A stretch of DNA of 64,000 bases, from contig NC_057384.1 in NCBI RefSeq assembly GCF_016906535.1, positions 124,001 to 188,000 on the forward strand, given 5' to 3'. Every line of letters starts with the position of its first letter. Position 1 is the stretch's first letter. Shown one piece after another: positions 1-10,877 of this stretch. The position numbers and the translations under genes were made by a program. The DNA comes from Rhizoctonia solani. Its lineage: Eukaryota; Basidiomycota; Agaricomycetes; Cantharellales; Ceratobasidiaceae. The notes beneath the pieces were generated by a model. That model was not told where the DNA came from, made no database searches, and saw only the letters and a list, made by a program, of their open reading frames with translations.

Positions 1-993
1 TACGGGATATTTGTCAAATGTTCCAAAAAACTTAAAGCCCCTGAGCTAGCAGAACTGTTTCTGGAAAACATATGGAAACGGCATGGCATGCCCAAGAAAA
101 CAGTCTCAGACAGAGGAAGGGTTTTCAATAATAAATTCCTAAAGGCACTGTACAAACGCCTGGGAATAGACCCCCACTTCTCCTTGGCATACCACCCCCA
201 GAGCAACAGCCAAACAGAACAAGTGAACCTGTCAATAGAACATTTCCTTAGGGCTTACTCAGGAATTAACCAAAGGGACTGGACCAAGTGGCTCCCAATG
301 GTGGAATTTGCGTACAACAATGTGGTACATAGCAGCACAGGGAAGACCCCCTTCAAAGCCCTGTACGGTTGGGAACCTACACTAACCCCGTCTAATGTTC
401 CAACGGATGTACCGGAAGCAGACAAACTTGCCAAATCAATGGAAGCCCAATGGAGAGAAGTAGAAGCCGCCCTGCAACAGTCCAAGGTACAAATGGTTGC
501 CGGAGAAATGGGAATCCCAATAGAATTTGAGGTTGGAGAAGAAGCATGGTTGGATGCCAAAAACGTCAAACTCAAAACCCTGAGTCCCAAATTGACGGAG
601 CAACAACTGGGACCCTTTAAGGTTATTGAGAAGATCTCCAACCAAGCATACCGCCTAGAACTCCCTTCAACAATGCAAATCCACAATGTCTTCTATGTAG
701 GATTACTGTCCAAAGTCAAACAAGACAATAAGCAGACCTTCAAAAACCGCCTGCCACCAATCACTGTGGATGGGGAAGAGGAATACAAGGTTGAGGGCAT
801 AACAGATGCAGAGGAACAAGATGGGAAGTGGTTCTTTAGGGTGAAATGGAAGGGATACGGGTCAGAAGAAAACACGTGGGAGCCCCAGGAGAATCTGAAA
901 AATGCCGGGAAAATTTTAAAGAAATATGAGGAAGAAATGAAAAAGAAGGCCCTTGGCGCTGCCAAGGCCCTTAAAGGGGGGGCAGTGTTGTAG
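1..993 (+). CDS. Ty3/gypsy Pol polyprotein, C-terminal part (integrase and chromodomain), 5' end off window
   Basis: The frame is open from base 1, so the gene enters from the left edge. It encodes the last part of the integrase catalytic core: the second Asp in T-V-S-D-R-G-R, then the AYHPQSN segment with the Glu in Q-T-E-Q-V-N. A C-terminal integrase region follows, then a chromodomain (EEEYKVEGITDAEEQDGKWF to NTWEPQENL, about codons 260-305) and a Lys/Ala-rich tail ending at a TAG inside the LTR. The chromodomain marks a chromovirus, whose integrase is thought to target modified chromatin. The protein is very close to the C-terminus of the minus-strand gypsy polyprotein at 60007-63364, so both belong to one family. 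No stop or frameshift is visible in this part. Confidence 0.93.
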   Translation, partial: YGIFVKCSKKLKAPELAELFLENIWKRHGMPKKTVSDRGRVFNNKFLKALYKRLGIDPHFSLAYHPQSNSQTEQVNLSIEHFLRAYSGINQRDWTKWLPMVEFAYNNVVHSSTGKTPFKALYGWEPTLTPSNVPTDVPEADKLAKSMEAQWREVEAALQQSKVQMVAGEMGIPIEFEVGEEAWLDAKNVKLKTLSPKLTEQQLGPFKVIEKISNQAYRLELPSTMQIHNVFYVGLLSKVKQDNKQTFKNRLPPITVDGEEEYKVEGITDAEEQDGKWFFRVKWKGYGSEENTWEPQENLKNAGKILKKYEEEMKKKALGAAKALKGGAVL

Positions 994-1559
994 ACACACT
1001 TGATACCAGGGAATTTATTCCCATTTTCTCGAATTTAAACAAAGGCAATTGGACAACATTTTTGATCACGTGACCTTGGCGCTTATAACATACACTAAGC
1101 GCCAAGCCACGTCCCCATCCGCACTTACTCAGCACACGTAGCCACCTCCACCTATGACGTCATCATGACACATCAGTGACACATATGCATGAGTAAGGAC
1201 AACTGCGGAGCGGGGTTCTTATTGGATCAGATATTGCATATAGTGTATTTGTAATTAGCTCACCTGTAGAATATATAAGGAGGCCAACCAACCATGGTAA
1301 CACCCAGGTCAATTACCTCTTGTTGCATCTCTACATTGTACAAGGGCCCTACTGCCCAGTAACACTTACTTAGTCACACTGTCCACACTGCCTTAAGTGG
1401 CCCTCCCACTGTATTTACTTAGCTTGCCATTGCCCTTACGGCCCTGGTCACTGTAGTATAGTTGGCTGTTGTTGTAGGTAGCTTGCTCACCACCTTAAGC
1501 GGTATTTACTTAGATACACCCGGCCGCAAGCACCACCCCCCTTGACGTCCTTACAGACA
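986..1559 (+). repeat. 3' LTR of the gypsy element at the left edge
   Basis: Begins TGTTGTAGACA directly after a purine-rich tract (AAAGGGGGGGCAG) and ends CTTACAGACA. It aligns along its whole length with the minus-strand LTR at 59442-60013 (574 versus 572 bp). It contains a CACGTG box (GATCACGTGACC) and a TATA-like AATATATAAGG. The pol stop codon lies inside the LTR. The five bases after it are TTTAG, the expected target duplication, whose partner is outside the window. Confidence 0.9.
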
Positions 1560-1690
1560 TTTAGGACAGTTGGGGTCATGTTGATAATATATTCTATTGT
1601 AGAAATAAGCAGATAATACGCATACAAGAGATAATATTACTTACTCTTCAAAATCTTGTACCCATTTGATGAAGCCATTGCGGATGGATT

Positions 1691-2251
1691 TGTCGTACGC
1701 CAACTGTAAGGTTGGGTACACGCTAGTGGGCGGGCGCTTATGGCCGTACTACTACAGACACTGCTTATGTAACTAACTATCTAGGCTATACTAATACCGC
1801 TTAGGGCGGCCTACTACTTCTATACTACTGCGAGGGGGCCTTAGGCCTGGGAGGTGTGGTGAGTATGGGGGTGGTGAGCGTCTGGGAACTAATTGGGGGC
1901 CGGCTACTTAGCTGGCTGGCTACCTTCTCTAATGAGTAAGAGACGAGGTAAAATCGACTTGGGGTCTCCAAGCAATTTTCCTGCTGTATATATAGACAAA
2001 GGCGCACTATCTACATGGTCTGTGCGCGTGAGAAAAGAAGTACATGGTGGGAAAAGGAAGCGTGCTGCGGGCTGCGCAGAAGCGTGGATTTCTCCTAAGC
2101 GCCCTTGGCACGGCATCTCGGCGCGGCATCTCGGCATAATAAGCGCCGAGATCACGTGATCGAAAAACATAAGATATCAAGTCCGTAAAAAATACTAAAA
2201 ATAATAGAAAATTCGTCCAATTCTGATGGTATAATCAAGGGGTTTGTAACA
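1691..2251 (-). repeat. Solo LTR, family LTR-I, copy A
   Basis: A 561-bp sequence from TGTCGTACGCC to GTTTGTAACA flanked by a perfect 5-bp duplication GGATT (1686-1690 and 2252-2256). Two further copies lie at 4988-5547 and 56993-58091. The sense strand is taken as minus because the order of CACGTG box and TATA box then matches the gypsy LTR at 986-1559. No internal retroelement region adjoins it, so it is a solo LTR left by LTR-LTR recombination. Confidence 0.93.
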
Positions 2252-2256
2252 GGATT

Positions 2257-2756
2257 GAAGCTCAGAACGTACAATGGCTCTGTCAGTGCATTTGTTAATT
2301 AGATTGACAAGGCAAACAAAGTGCACATAATATCTTGAGTCCATGAATTGGCAATGCAGTAAGCTGGGTGTGTCATAACCCATATCTGGAAAGGTTATTA
2401 CCATATATATCCACTGTCAAAGATATATATAGTACATGTGATGCACAGTGATATATGAATAATATATATTGCTGGGGGATGTTGCACTCCCCTGCCCCCC
2501 TAGCCGCAGATCAATGTTAAGGGAGTCCGCGGGCAAGGTCTGAATAATACATTATTATAGAAGAGATTATGTCATCCCCCCCCCACCTCAAATCCGTAGT
2601 AGTTTAGTATAGTATTTGATGAAGGACTGGAGGGGGGGAGGTCATGTGACCCTGGTGGACTGTCAGTCTCTAAGTCATGAGCCCTTAGAGTAATGACAGT
2701 TCTGACTGCATATATGTGAGTATATGCGGCCTTCTAAAGACTGTGGAATATCCTAT
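2257..2756. other. Intergenic or decayed sequence between LTR-I copy A and the Tnp2 pseudogene
   Basis: AT-rich sequence with C/G runs near 2480-2510 and 2577-2590. On the minus strand a 50-codon open stretch (about 2404-2252) runs up to the LTR insertion and could be the cut end of the neighbouring transposase gene or of another gene. I see no recognisable domain. Confidence 0.4.
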
Positions 2757-4878
2757 TAGTAGGTGGCTTGGTCAGGAGACATGCCAGCAAAGGCATGGGT
2801 CATGACAGGGTGCAAGGTGGAGAGCCCAACAAGACCATGACACTGCAATGAAGTGGGATCAATTCTTGAAATGAGGGACAGGGCAGCCAAATGACGTTGG
2901 CGTAGTACTTGTAGACTCAATGCATTTATCCCCCACCAAGTCCCAGAGGATTGAATCAATGACATAGTTTTCAAAACCAGAGTCAAGACTGTTGAACCTT
3001 TTGCGCCACAAGTCAGCAAGCTGGGGAATAAGGTTAATCAACAAGAGGTGCATGGCCTCAACAGGGAACAAGTTGGGAATCCAGACAGACAAAAGTTGCG
3101 CCAAGAGTGTCACACCCTTGATCCCACACTTGGTTGCTAATTCAGCACGCGCAGTGTCACTTGGGGCTTGAAGGACACTGTACCCTTCATCCAGGCACTG
3201 TTGATGTGTTCAAAGGGGGAGGTTATGGGGGTCAAGACCAGTATTGTCCAAACAGTGAAGCGGACAGTATAGGTGGGTTCCATTTTTTGCTGTCTGTCCA
3301 AGAATGCTCATGATCTTGCATAAGCAACAAGGAAAGCGGCCATTATGGCCAACAAACTCCATTAATTTAGCCATTGCTGGTAGGTCTCCAAATGCTGCAA
3401 GAATATGCGCACAAAGAGCAAAGACCTCTTCATTCACAACATTGACAGCTTTGACACCCTGTGCAAGCTCAACAAGTTTGTCAATCAAGGGCTGGAGGAA
3501 GGAATTGAGGTCTTTGGGCAAATGCAGGCCGGGGATCACACTGGTGCAGATCATATTTGAAAGGTGGGTTTGTATTTTGGGGGGGAAGTTATAGGTAATA
3601 ATTAGAATTGGCCAACACAATTGACTTTGTTTCTTGAATGGCCCCATTCCATCAATTGCAATTGCAAGCGCAAGCTCCCAAAAATCTTCAAAGTGGTTGT
3701 ACAGCTGCTCAACGCCACTGATAACAACTGGCGTAGAGCACAGAGTCTCATACAGGATTGCATCAAACACGTCCTGGATGTGTGTTTTGCTCCTAACAAA
3801 GTTGGCTTGATATAGCAGCCTCTTGAACATTTCTGAGTTTTGAAAGAGTGCTCATAGCTGAGGGATGAGGGGGATGTGTTGAAAAATTGCATATGGACAA
3901 CCCAAGGAATTGAGACGCAGGGTGTGGCAGTATGGGCAATTGGTGAGGTTGGCAAGATACCCTGTGTAGCAAACGCAAGAATTCTTGCAGCAATGATATT
4001 CCATGGGCTTGAGAGCAGAGAGCGCAAGCATTCAAGTCCAAATGGGCTTGAGGCTTGGAATTTTGGTCTTTGTTTCCATATGGCAATATAACTTTTGCAT
4101 TGCTTCATGTGTACGTACAGTGGTCTTTTGCCTAACAAAGTGGTTGAAGTCCCAAATAGTATCTAAATTGTTGGGGCTAAGTGTAGATGGGGCTTAAATA
4201 AATGTGAGATATATGCGATTTAATTATTAATAATAACTCACCCAACTTTGCCACTTTGACAAGTAAAGGCGCGCAAACAAATGCTTGTGGGGCCAAACTG
4301 TAAGTTGCAGGGTCATATTCCACTCCATCAATGTCTGCTGATTGATCCAAATCACTGCCTCCTGGAGCAGGTATATCTCCCAAGACCTGGGACAACTGTG
4401 CGGTGTTTGAGTCAAAATCTGCAGTAAGTTCTTGATCCCCTAGAACAATTGGTGCGCGCGCTTGCATGACCTCTTCCCATACGTGGCTTAAGTCCAATTC
4501 AGGTATGTTTTCTAGCTCAGAATGACAATTCTGAGTATTCAAACCTGAGTTGTTTAGCTTGGGAAACAGGATGTTGGGTGGGGGGGTTGCAGCTGATAGC
4601 GGTATAGGCAGAGGGGATTGTCCTTGATGTGCCTTGACCAACTCCTGGCTGGAACGCCGGTGCAAACATTGACTTATGTAGCTATAGCTTAGCATGTAAT
4701 ATAACAAGAATAAATGCATTAATAATTACCAAAGTTCCGCTGTACTAGACCCCTTGCACTGTTTCCTGGGCTTGCAAATTGGTTGGGGTATTCCAGCTTG
4801 AACTTGTTGGTGAGCCTTAAACGTTTCTGTAGTGACGTATTTACAACAGCAAGTGCAATAGACTTTTTGTTTATGCAT
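2757..4878 (-). pseudogene. Tnp2-like (CACTA/EnSpm, Transposase_21) transposase, decayed
   Basis: Read from ATG at 4878. Exon 1 (4878-4730) has a Cys-rich start (YCTCCCKYV). Exon 2 (4681-4242) is acidic and low in complexity. Introns are 4729-4682 and 4241-4163. Exon 3 holds the Tnp2 core: a CPYC zinc-type motif, the segment around AIAIDGMGPF, LCWPILIITYNFPP, FLQPLIDKL and FALCAHILAAFGDLPA, then a second Cys pair FPCCLC and FPVEAMHLLLINL. This order is that of the Tnp2/Transposase_21 family known from CACTA elements. The single frame is broken by four in-frame TGA codons (3852-3854, 3210-3212, 2859-2861, 2772-2774). The homology fades at about 2757, so the C-terminus is missing or unrecognised. 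No terminal repeats of the parent transposon could be defined. Confidence 0.82.
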
Positions 4879-4987
4879 TTTAATTAATTATCAGACCGGC
4901 GGCAGGGAGGCTAAGTTGTGCGTGCTTGATCAAAGTCAAACTTCAGCCAACAACTGCTGTTGGCTGACATAAGCAGCGCAGGCACCT

Positions 4988-5547
4988 TGTTACAAACTCC
5001 TTATTTTTACCATTAGAATTGGACGAATTTTTTATTATTTTTACTATTTTTTACGGACTGAATATCTCTTGTTTTTCGATCACGTGATCTCGGCGCTTAT
5101 ATGCCGAGATGCCGCGCCAAGATGCCGTGCCAAGGGCGCTTAGGAGAAATCCACGCTTCTGCGCAGCCCGCAGCATGCTTCTCATTTGTCTTCTGTACCT
5201 CTTTCTCTCATGCGCACAGACCATGTAGATAGTGCGCTTTGTCTATATATACAGCAGGGAAATTGCTTGGAAACACCAAGTCAATTTTACCTTGTCTCTT
5301 ACTCATTAGAGAAGGTACCCAGCCAGCTAAGTAGCCGGCCCCTAGGTAGTTCACAGACGCTCACCACCCCCTTTACCTACCACACCTCCCAGGCCTCAGG
5401 CCCCATTGTTGCTAGTAGTTAGAAGTAGAGTGCCTTAGGCGCTATTAGTATAGCCTTAGATAGTTGTCTTACATAAGCCAGTGTAGTAGTACGGCCTTAA
5501 GCGCCCGCTCCCATCAGCGTGTACCCACCTTACAGTGGTGTACGACA
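4988..5547 (+). repeat. Solo LTR, family LTR-I, copy B
   Basis: 560 bp from TGTTACAAAC to TGTACGACA, flanked by CACCT on both sides (4983-4987 and 5548-5552). It is the reverse complement of copy A. It contains TCGATCACGTGATC and a TATA-like CTATATATACAG. It sits just upstream of the first exon of the Tnp2 pseudogene. Confidence 0.93.
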
Positions 5548-5864
5548 CACCTGAGCGTTGATCCTTGCACATCCCCTCTTCCTCCTGACCACAACCTCCT
5601 CCTCCCTTGCTGTTTAACCTTCTAGTTTGACTGCTTAAACAAAATCTTATAATCAGGTAAATATTTATCCTGCTTGTGGAGTACCAGTGCTGACAATGTA
5701 CCAATTTTTGCAAACAAACTTGGTTGGGTGGCACTTTTGCCAATTCACCAATTTTTGCAATAATGCGCTTTATTATTGCTTGGTATTGGTCTATAATAAC
5801 TTAGAGTGAGTTCTATGTGATTTTGGTTAACTTTGACGCAAGCTAATCATTTGGTTTGATAGAT

Positions 5865-7991
5865 ATGCCTGACAGTCTCTCCAGCGCCACGGCGCCTACA
5901 GTCCATGGCACAGCCGCATCTAAAGGTATGAAATTAAGATTTCATTTGATCAAAGATTGCTGATGGGTCTTGACCTAGTTGTTGTCAAATACCTAGATGG
6001 GGGAAAGCGCATATTGATCACCCATGCAAATGGTACGGAACAGACCTACCAAACCATCCCCAAACCAAAAAACATCAAGAAATGTAAATTGGAGGAAACA
6101 ATGGACTTTGGTCCCGGTAAGACATTCCCTCACAATATGTTTTTGGACATCCAGGTGAGTTTTTACGCGCATTCATTTAGTACTTTATATATTTAGCATT
6201 TGGCTAATTCTTTACACAGGCAAAAATTCAAAACAACATGTCAAATATGCTTGATAACGTTGCGATTCCGTGGGAAGAAGTCCCCAAAGGCGTGGAGTCA
6301 ACTGTCCTCACTTTGGTAAGCCTCTTTATATCTCATTCTATTTATGCGCTAGCTATTGAATTGCTAATCCATTCAATAGGTACTTGCCTCTTACCCAGTT
6401 CTTCATTGGTTTCCTGGGAACTGGGCGGCCAAAGTGATAATGAGGAGGATATGTTGCAACAAGCGCAACACTCAGGCAAACAAACAAAAGCGGCTAAGGG
6501 GAGTTAAAGGTACGTATTTAATTACTGAACATATGATAAGTACAAATACATTAAACATGATAGCTAAAGATGCTAACACAACTCCGCCCAAGGTGCTTGA
6601 AGAGGGGCTAGCGGAGGAACGGGAGGCCAACCACTTGGAGGACCAGCTCGTCAAGGAGGACCAGCCTGACGGGGAGGATTGGCCCATCAAAGAGGACCGG
6701 CTCATTGAAGAGGACCAACCCAATGGGGAAGATCAGCCCAACCACCTGCCGGTTGACAAGCAGCTATTGAACAACGCCTCCAAAGACAATGAAGATGAGG
6801 AAGGAGCAGAGATTAAGAGGATGGCGGGGAAGGTGAGATCTCGCCATATAATTATGACTTTTTGCTAAAAGCCTCCAAACAGAGACGCTGTTGCATTGAG
6901 GACTCCAATAGTGAGGAGGATAACCAACATGTCCACCCGCTAAGCTCTCAAACTCCATTGGCACTTTGTGCAAGCTCTGCAATCCCCACCAGTAGCTATA
7001 AGAGCTCCTTGTTCACAAGTCTACCTGGCGTTGACCAGGGCAATAAGGTATATATCATTCTCATCAAATTCATTGGCTGATTTAATTATTTCATTTATAG
7101 TCTCAATCATCTTTGTCATCCAAGCGCGCCAAGGCTACTGCTGGGAACCCACCCACGGCCCCCAAATCTATGGCCTCTACAAAACCTAGTGCCCGACCTC
7201 CCAAGGGCCCCACCCCCGCCTCCAAGCCCGCCACCTCCAAACCCACCGCTGCATCCAAGGGTACCAAACCTGCATTTACTCAAGCTGCGGCTGCAGCCCG
7301 CCCTCAGGTATGCTTATTTCTTTTTCTCTCAATCCAAATCAAGACTCACCTTCACTTTAGGGCCATAAGCGTAAGGAGAATACCGAGCCCGAGCCCGAGC
7401 CAGAGTACGGGCCCGAGTCCGAGCCCGAGCAAGGTCAAGAATTCGAACCAGAGTCCGAGTTGGATGAAGCCGAACAAGACATACCCCCCGCAAAACGACA
7501 ATAGGCCAATACCAAAGGAAAGGTATGCCCATCTTACCGTGTACTATAACTTGTTGATCAAATAATAGGGCAAGGCGGTGTATCGTTCTAATTCGTGGGC
7601 ACGTAAGTGTCAAGAGGAGGTAGCTGGACTGGCGACCGCAGGAACAACCACGAAGAAGAAGATTAAAACGGCAAGTCGGTCTTCTAAATCGGCCCCTAAT
7701 GTCGCCGGTCCATCCACTTCGGTTGTCAGCGCTAGCTCTGTTGCTGCTGCTGTAGCATCCGTCTCTAGTGTGACCGCCTCAGCCACGTCCAAGCCTTGCC
7801 GTCGACCGATCCCTCGCCCGCCGCCTCAGAATACCCAAGCTGCTGGCTCACTCGCAGCGAAATCAGAGCTCATCGACATTTTCGATATGAGCCAGGCCAA
7901 TAATAACCAAAGGTACGAAAGAGGGGTGACGAATGCGGACATATTGACATGGCATTATTCCAGGAATACCCGAAGCAGAACAAAGAAGTAG
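5865..7991 (+). CDS. Unrecognised nine-exon gene with one in-frame TAG
   Basis: Exons inferred from GT-AG borders and frame: 5865-5925, 5979-6154, 6220-6315, 6380-6509, 6564-6832, 6883-7047, 7101-7307, 7361-7522, 7569-7991. They sum to 1689 nt, exactly 563 codons. The N-terminal quarter has ordered-looking sequence (VVVKYLDGGKRILITHANG; later a basic block MRRICCNKRNTQANKQKR). After that the protein is low in complexity: an acidic E-E-D-Q-P repeat, a Lys/Pro/Ala/Ser tract, a PEPEPE tract, then Ser/Ala and Pro-rich stretches. Exon 8 contains an in-frame TAG at 7502-7504, after which the frame continues across the next intron without shift. So it is either a recent nonsense mutation or the real end of a shorter protein. 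I do not recognise the family; the basic and acidic tracts suggest a nuclear protein, which is inference only. Confidence 0.6.
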
Positions 7992-8180
7992 CCTCAAAAG
8001 TGCATTTTTTTCGGTATGTTTATTTTCACAAGTCACTTTGCTTTCGTAGTATGTGCATTTTTACTCATGTTATTTAATCGACCACGACCATGGCAGTCTC
8101 GACTGTATGCAAGACCACCGCTACGCTGTATTCGTATAATTCCCTCAATTTTCTCCATATTCGTACCCTCGAACCAGGCG
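7992..8180. other. Short intergenic stretch
   Basis: Downstream of the nine-exon gene. I see no gene, RNA or clear repeat in it. Confidence 0.4.
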
Positions 8181-8610
8181 ATCCGCACCCTAGGTCAGCT
8201 CTAGCGGCGGATTATCCGCACCTAGGGACCCGATTCATCGATTAAGCAATGTAATTATCATATTAGTGGATTAAATTAAATTGTTATTACTATTTTACAT
8301 GAAATCGCACCTTGGTGCGGGATATCCGCACCCAGGCGTCGGATTTTGCGAGTGCCGGATTGAGGAGGTCGGATATAGGGGTCGGATATAGGGGTCGGAT
8401 ATAGGGGTTGGATTGAGGGGGTCGGATTGAGGGGGTCGGATCTCGCACCTACGACAGCACTGAGAGCGGGGTCCGGATTAGTACGAGGGTCGGATTTTGC
8501 CAGTAATCCGGACCCGGAGGTCCGGGTTTACCTTATAGCGAGTTCGCACCCCTGGGGGTCGGATCGCTGAGGTCGGATTGTCCGTACCTTTGGGGTATAC
8601 TGTGTACGAA
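8180..8610. repeat. GC-rich repeat with GGTCGGAT tandem units and ATCCGCACC palindromes
   Basis: The stretch is built from variants of GGTCGGAT and its complement ATCCGCACC. A palindromic GGTGCGGGATATCCGCACC lies near 8313-8332. About five to six tandem units of roughly 15 bp (GGTCGGATATAGGG, drifting to GGTCGGATTGAGGGG) lie at 8368-8445. An AT-rich island (8235-8310) separates two GC-rich halves. The composition differs sharply from the flanks, which suggests an inserted or locally expanded repeat. It supplies the last codons of the adjacent transporter gene. Confidence 0.6.
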
Positions 8611-10877
8611 CACACCCGCACCAGCCAGGTACAGCACGTTATTGATTCCCTCATCTCCTCCGGCATCAAGCAGCCTTGAACCAATCAATGCTATGATCCG
8701 AGTTAGAAACGTGAGATTAGAAGATTAGAACGGAGCTAATACTCACGAGCAATAATACTAAATAACCTCCCCCAGAAGCTTGCAATTCCACACGCCGAGC
8801 CACGAATAGGGGCAGGGAAAGCTTCAGGAGTCCAGCCGTAGAGAATCGCGTTGAATAAGGACTGAAAAAAGTACTCCATTGCGTTGAGACCGACATTAGC
8901 GGCCTGGGTGTTGACGGTCGCAAATAGGCTATATGCGGCAGAAGGTAGGGCGGATTGGAGAAGAAAATGATCAACAGGTGAAAACAAGTGAAGAAGGAAA
9001 ATATTACAATAAGGATGTAGCCATCAGCGCTGAAGAGATCACCATACCCCACTTTCTTCCTACCCTTGGAACCTCAACTAACCCGGCGGCAAGCAATGTA
9101 GCTGGAATGCCGCATACGTAACTTTTATCGGCCCAATCCTTGTCAATGTTGGGAGTATTAAGGACTTCTGGATACTCACATGACAACATAGCTCTTATAC
9201 GTATCCCTCAAACTAACATCAATCGCTTCATTCTTGCGTAAAAGAATGGTAGGAAGAAACGAGCTAAATCGTAATCTAGATCAGCATACATACCGAATGC
9301 CGGACGAAAAAAACGCACCCAGCAATTGTAAAACCCCAAGCATCAAACGCATATGTTAACCACGTGAGTATCACTAACCGCAAGTTCCTCCCCCGCTTCA
9401 AAAATACTTTGAGTTCTGAGAAATTATAAACTTGCGCATGGAGCTTTAGCGCGTTCACGCCTTGACTTTCCGTATCGCCTCCTGCGTACTCGTCCTCGGC
9501 TCGAAGGTCCTCGATCTTAAGCGTGCACGTAGTTCTATTTGTCTTGGCAACCTTTCGTAGCACCTCGATCGCTTCTTCGTCCCTCCCTTTACTCAAGAGA
9601 AACCGGGGGCTCTCTTGAAAGTTGAATACTATAAAGCGAAGCAGAAAAACAAAAAGAGAGATAGCACCGAGACAGAAGCATAGGTAGCGCCAGCCTTGGT
9701 TCTGGCTACGAGAGCAGCAAGCCTCGCCCGGTGCAGTGAATTTGCAGGACTTGAGATCCGAGGGGCATGAGTAGTTTGGGATGAAACCATAGGCAAGGGC
9801 ACTGCAAAGCACAACACCAATGGGTTGGCCAACACTGAGAGCTGGGAGTAAATACCGCTTATTCTAAAAGAGAAAAGTGTCAACGTCCATACTGTGATAC
9901 AGTTAGTTTGATAGGGATAAGATAGGGGAACAGTCGGTTGAAATATGACTGATTTAATCAACATAATCAACGCACCTGAGGCAAGAACTCAAGAGTAATA
10001 GTCTGAAAGTGTCAAGTCAGCACATAAACAGAGCAAGACCAAACCAGCATTGCCTCACAGTATCGATGGGAATATTACCACCTATACCCAAACCAATGAA
10101 TGCGGTCAAAACAATGATAGCATTGTAATTGGACGGGCCGCCGACTTGAGAACCAATTAGCGTACTATAACACAACGATGAGTTGGAACTTACTTGCAAG
10201 CCCAAACACTGAGGTGATGAGAACTGTCAGGTTGAATGCCCAGCGACGACCTAGCAGAGGCATGAGGCTACCAGATGACGGGTTGGAGATGGAGAGGCTC
10301 ACCAATGACGTCGACGAGAACACCCCACATAAACGCACCAGCGCAGAGTGCGGCTGAGAACGAGGTAAATATATTACCCATTTCGATATCTGGGTGACAG
10401 ATGTAATGGCGGGGATATGAGGATGTTGTAATACAAACGTACCACTAAACCCAAGCTCTCTTTGCAAGGGAGGTGCAATAAGGCCAAACGCTTGCGCCCA
10501 GAGCAAGTCTGTTGGATATTTAGCACCGACCCATAAGCGCATATTCATCACGTACCCAACATATAGCCCATGGCACAAAGACCGACAATGAACCACTGGT
10601 AACGACCCATTCCCATTCGGTCGAGCTCATGGTTCACGAGCAGCGACTTGCGATCATATGTAGTAAGGGGATTGCCAAACTCATCAACACTTGCGGGACG
10701 TGCGGGAGACGTGTAGGACGCCCCGACGATTTCGCCCTTGGAAGCTTGGAGTTCGTCCTCGATCTTGGGATCCATGACACTTCGGGGAATTAATGGGGTA
10801 TAAGCAGTGGCCCCATAATTTAAAGCGCTGCTGCTCGATGAGGCGGAGCTGTTAGGCGAGGATCGTTGGGAGTGCAT
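8533..10877 (-). CDS. MFS transporter (sugar/SV2-like), C-terminus replaced by repeat
   Basis: Eleven exons: 10877-10556, 10508-10443, 10389-10303, 10250-10194, 10144-10059, 10002-9976, 9863-9319, 9263-9180, 9121-9008, 8938-8757, 8690-8533. They sum to 1728 nt, giving 575 aa in one frame. The N-terminus is cytosolic and Ser-rich. Hydrophobic segments start at YQWFIVGLCAMGYML. The loop after the second segment has the MFS signature G-V-L-V-D-V-I-G-R-R. Helices continue through LGIGGNIPIDT, ITLEFLPQ and ALSVGQPIGVVLCSALAYG. A long central loop ends in QESPRFLLSKGRDEEAIEVL, and the second half follows. It is a plasma-membrane type transporter; the substrate cannot be read, and sugar, quinate or phosphate are all possible. 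The coding sequence runs through the end of helix 11 (LYLAGAGVFV) and then into the GC-rich repeat, ending in a short unrelated tail, so the last helix is missing. Confidence 0.85.

Noticed and set aside
1691..5547. One large DNA transposon with 560-bp terminal inverted repeats around Tnp2
   Set aside because: Each flank has its own perfect 5-bp duplication and a third copy of the same sequence stands alone at 56993-58091, so these are solo LTRs.
8368..8445. CRISPR-like array of short repeats
   Set aside because: The units are directly adjacent without unique spacers, degenerate, and in a eukaryotic genome. It is a tandem repeat.
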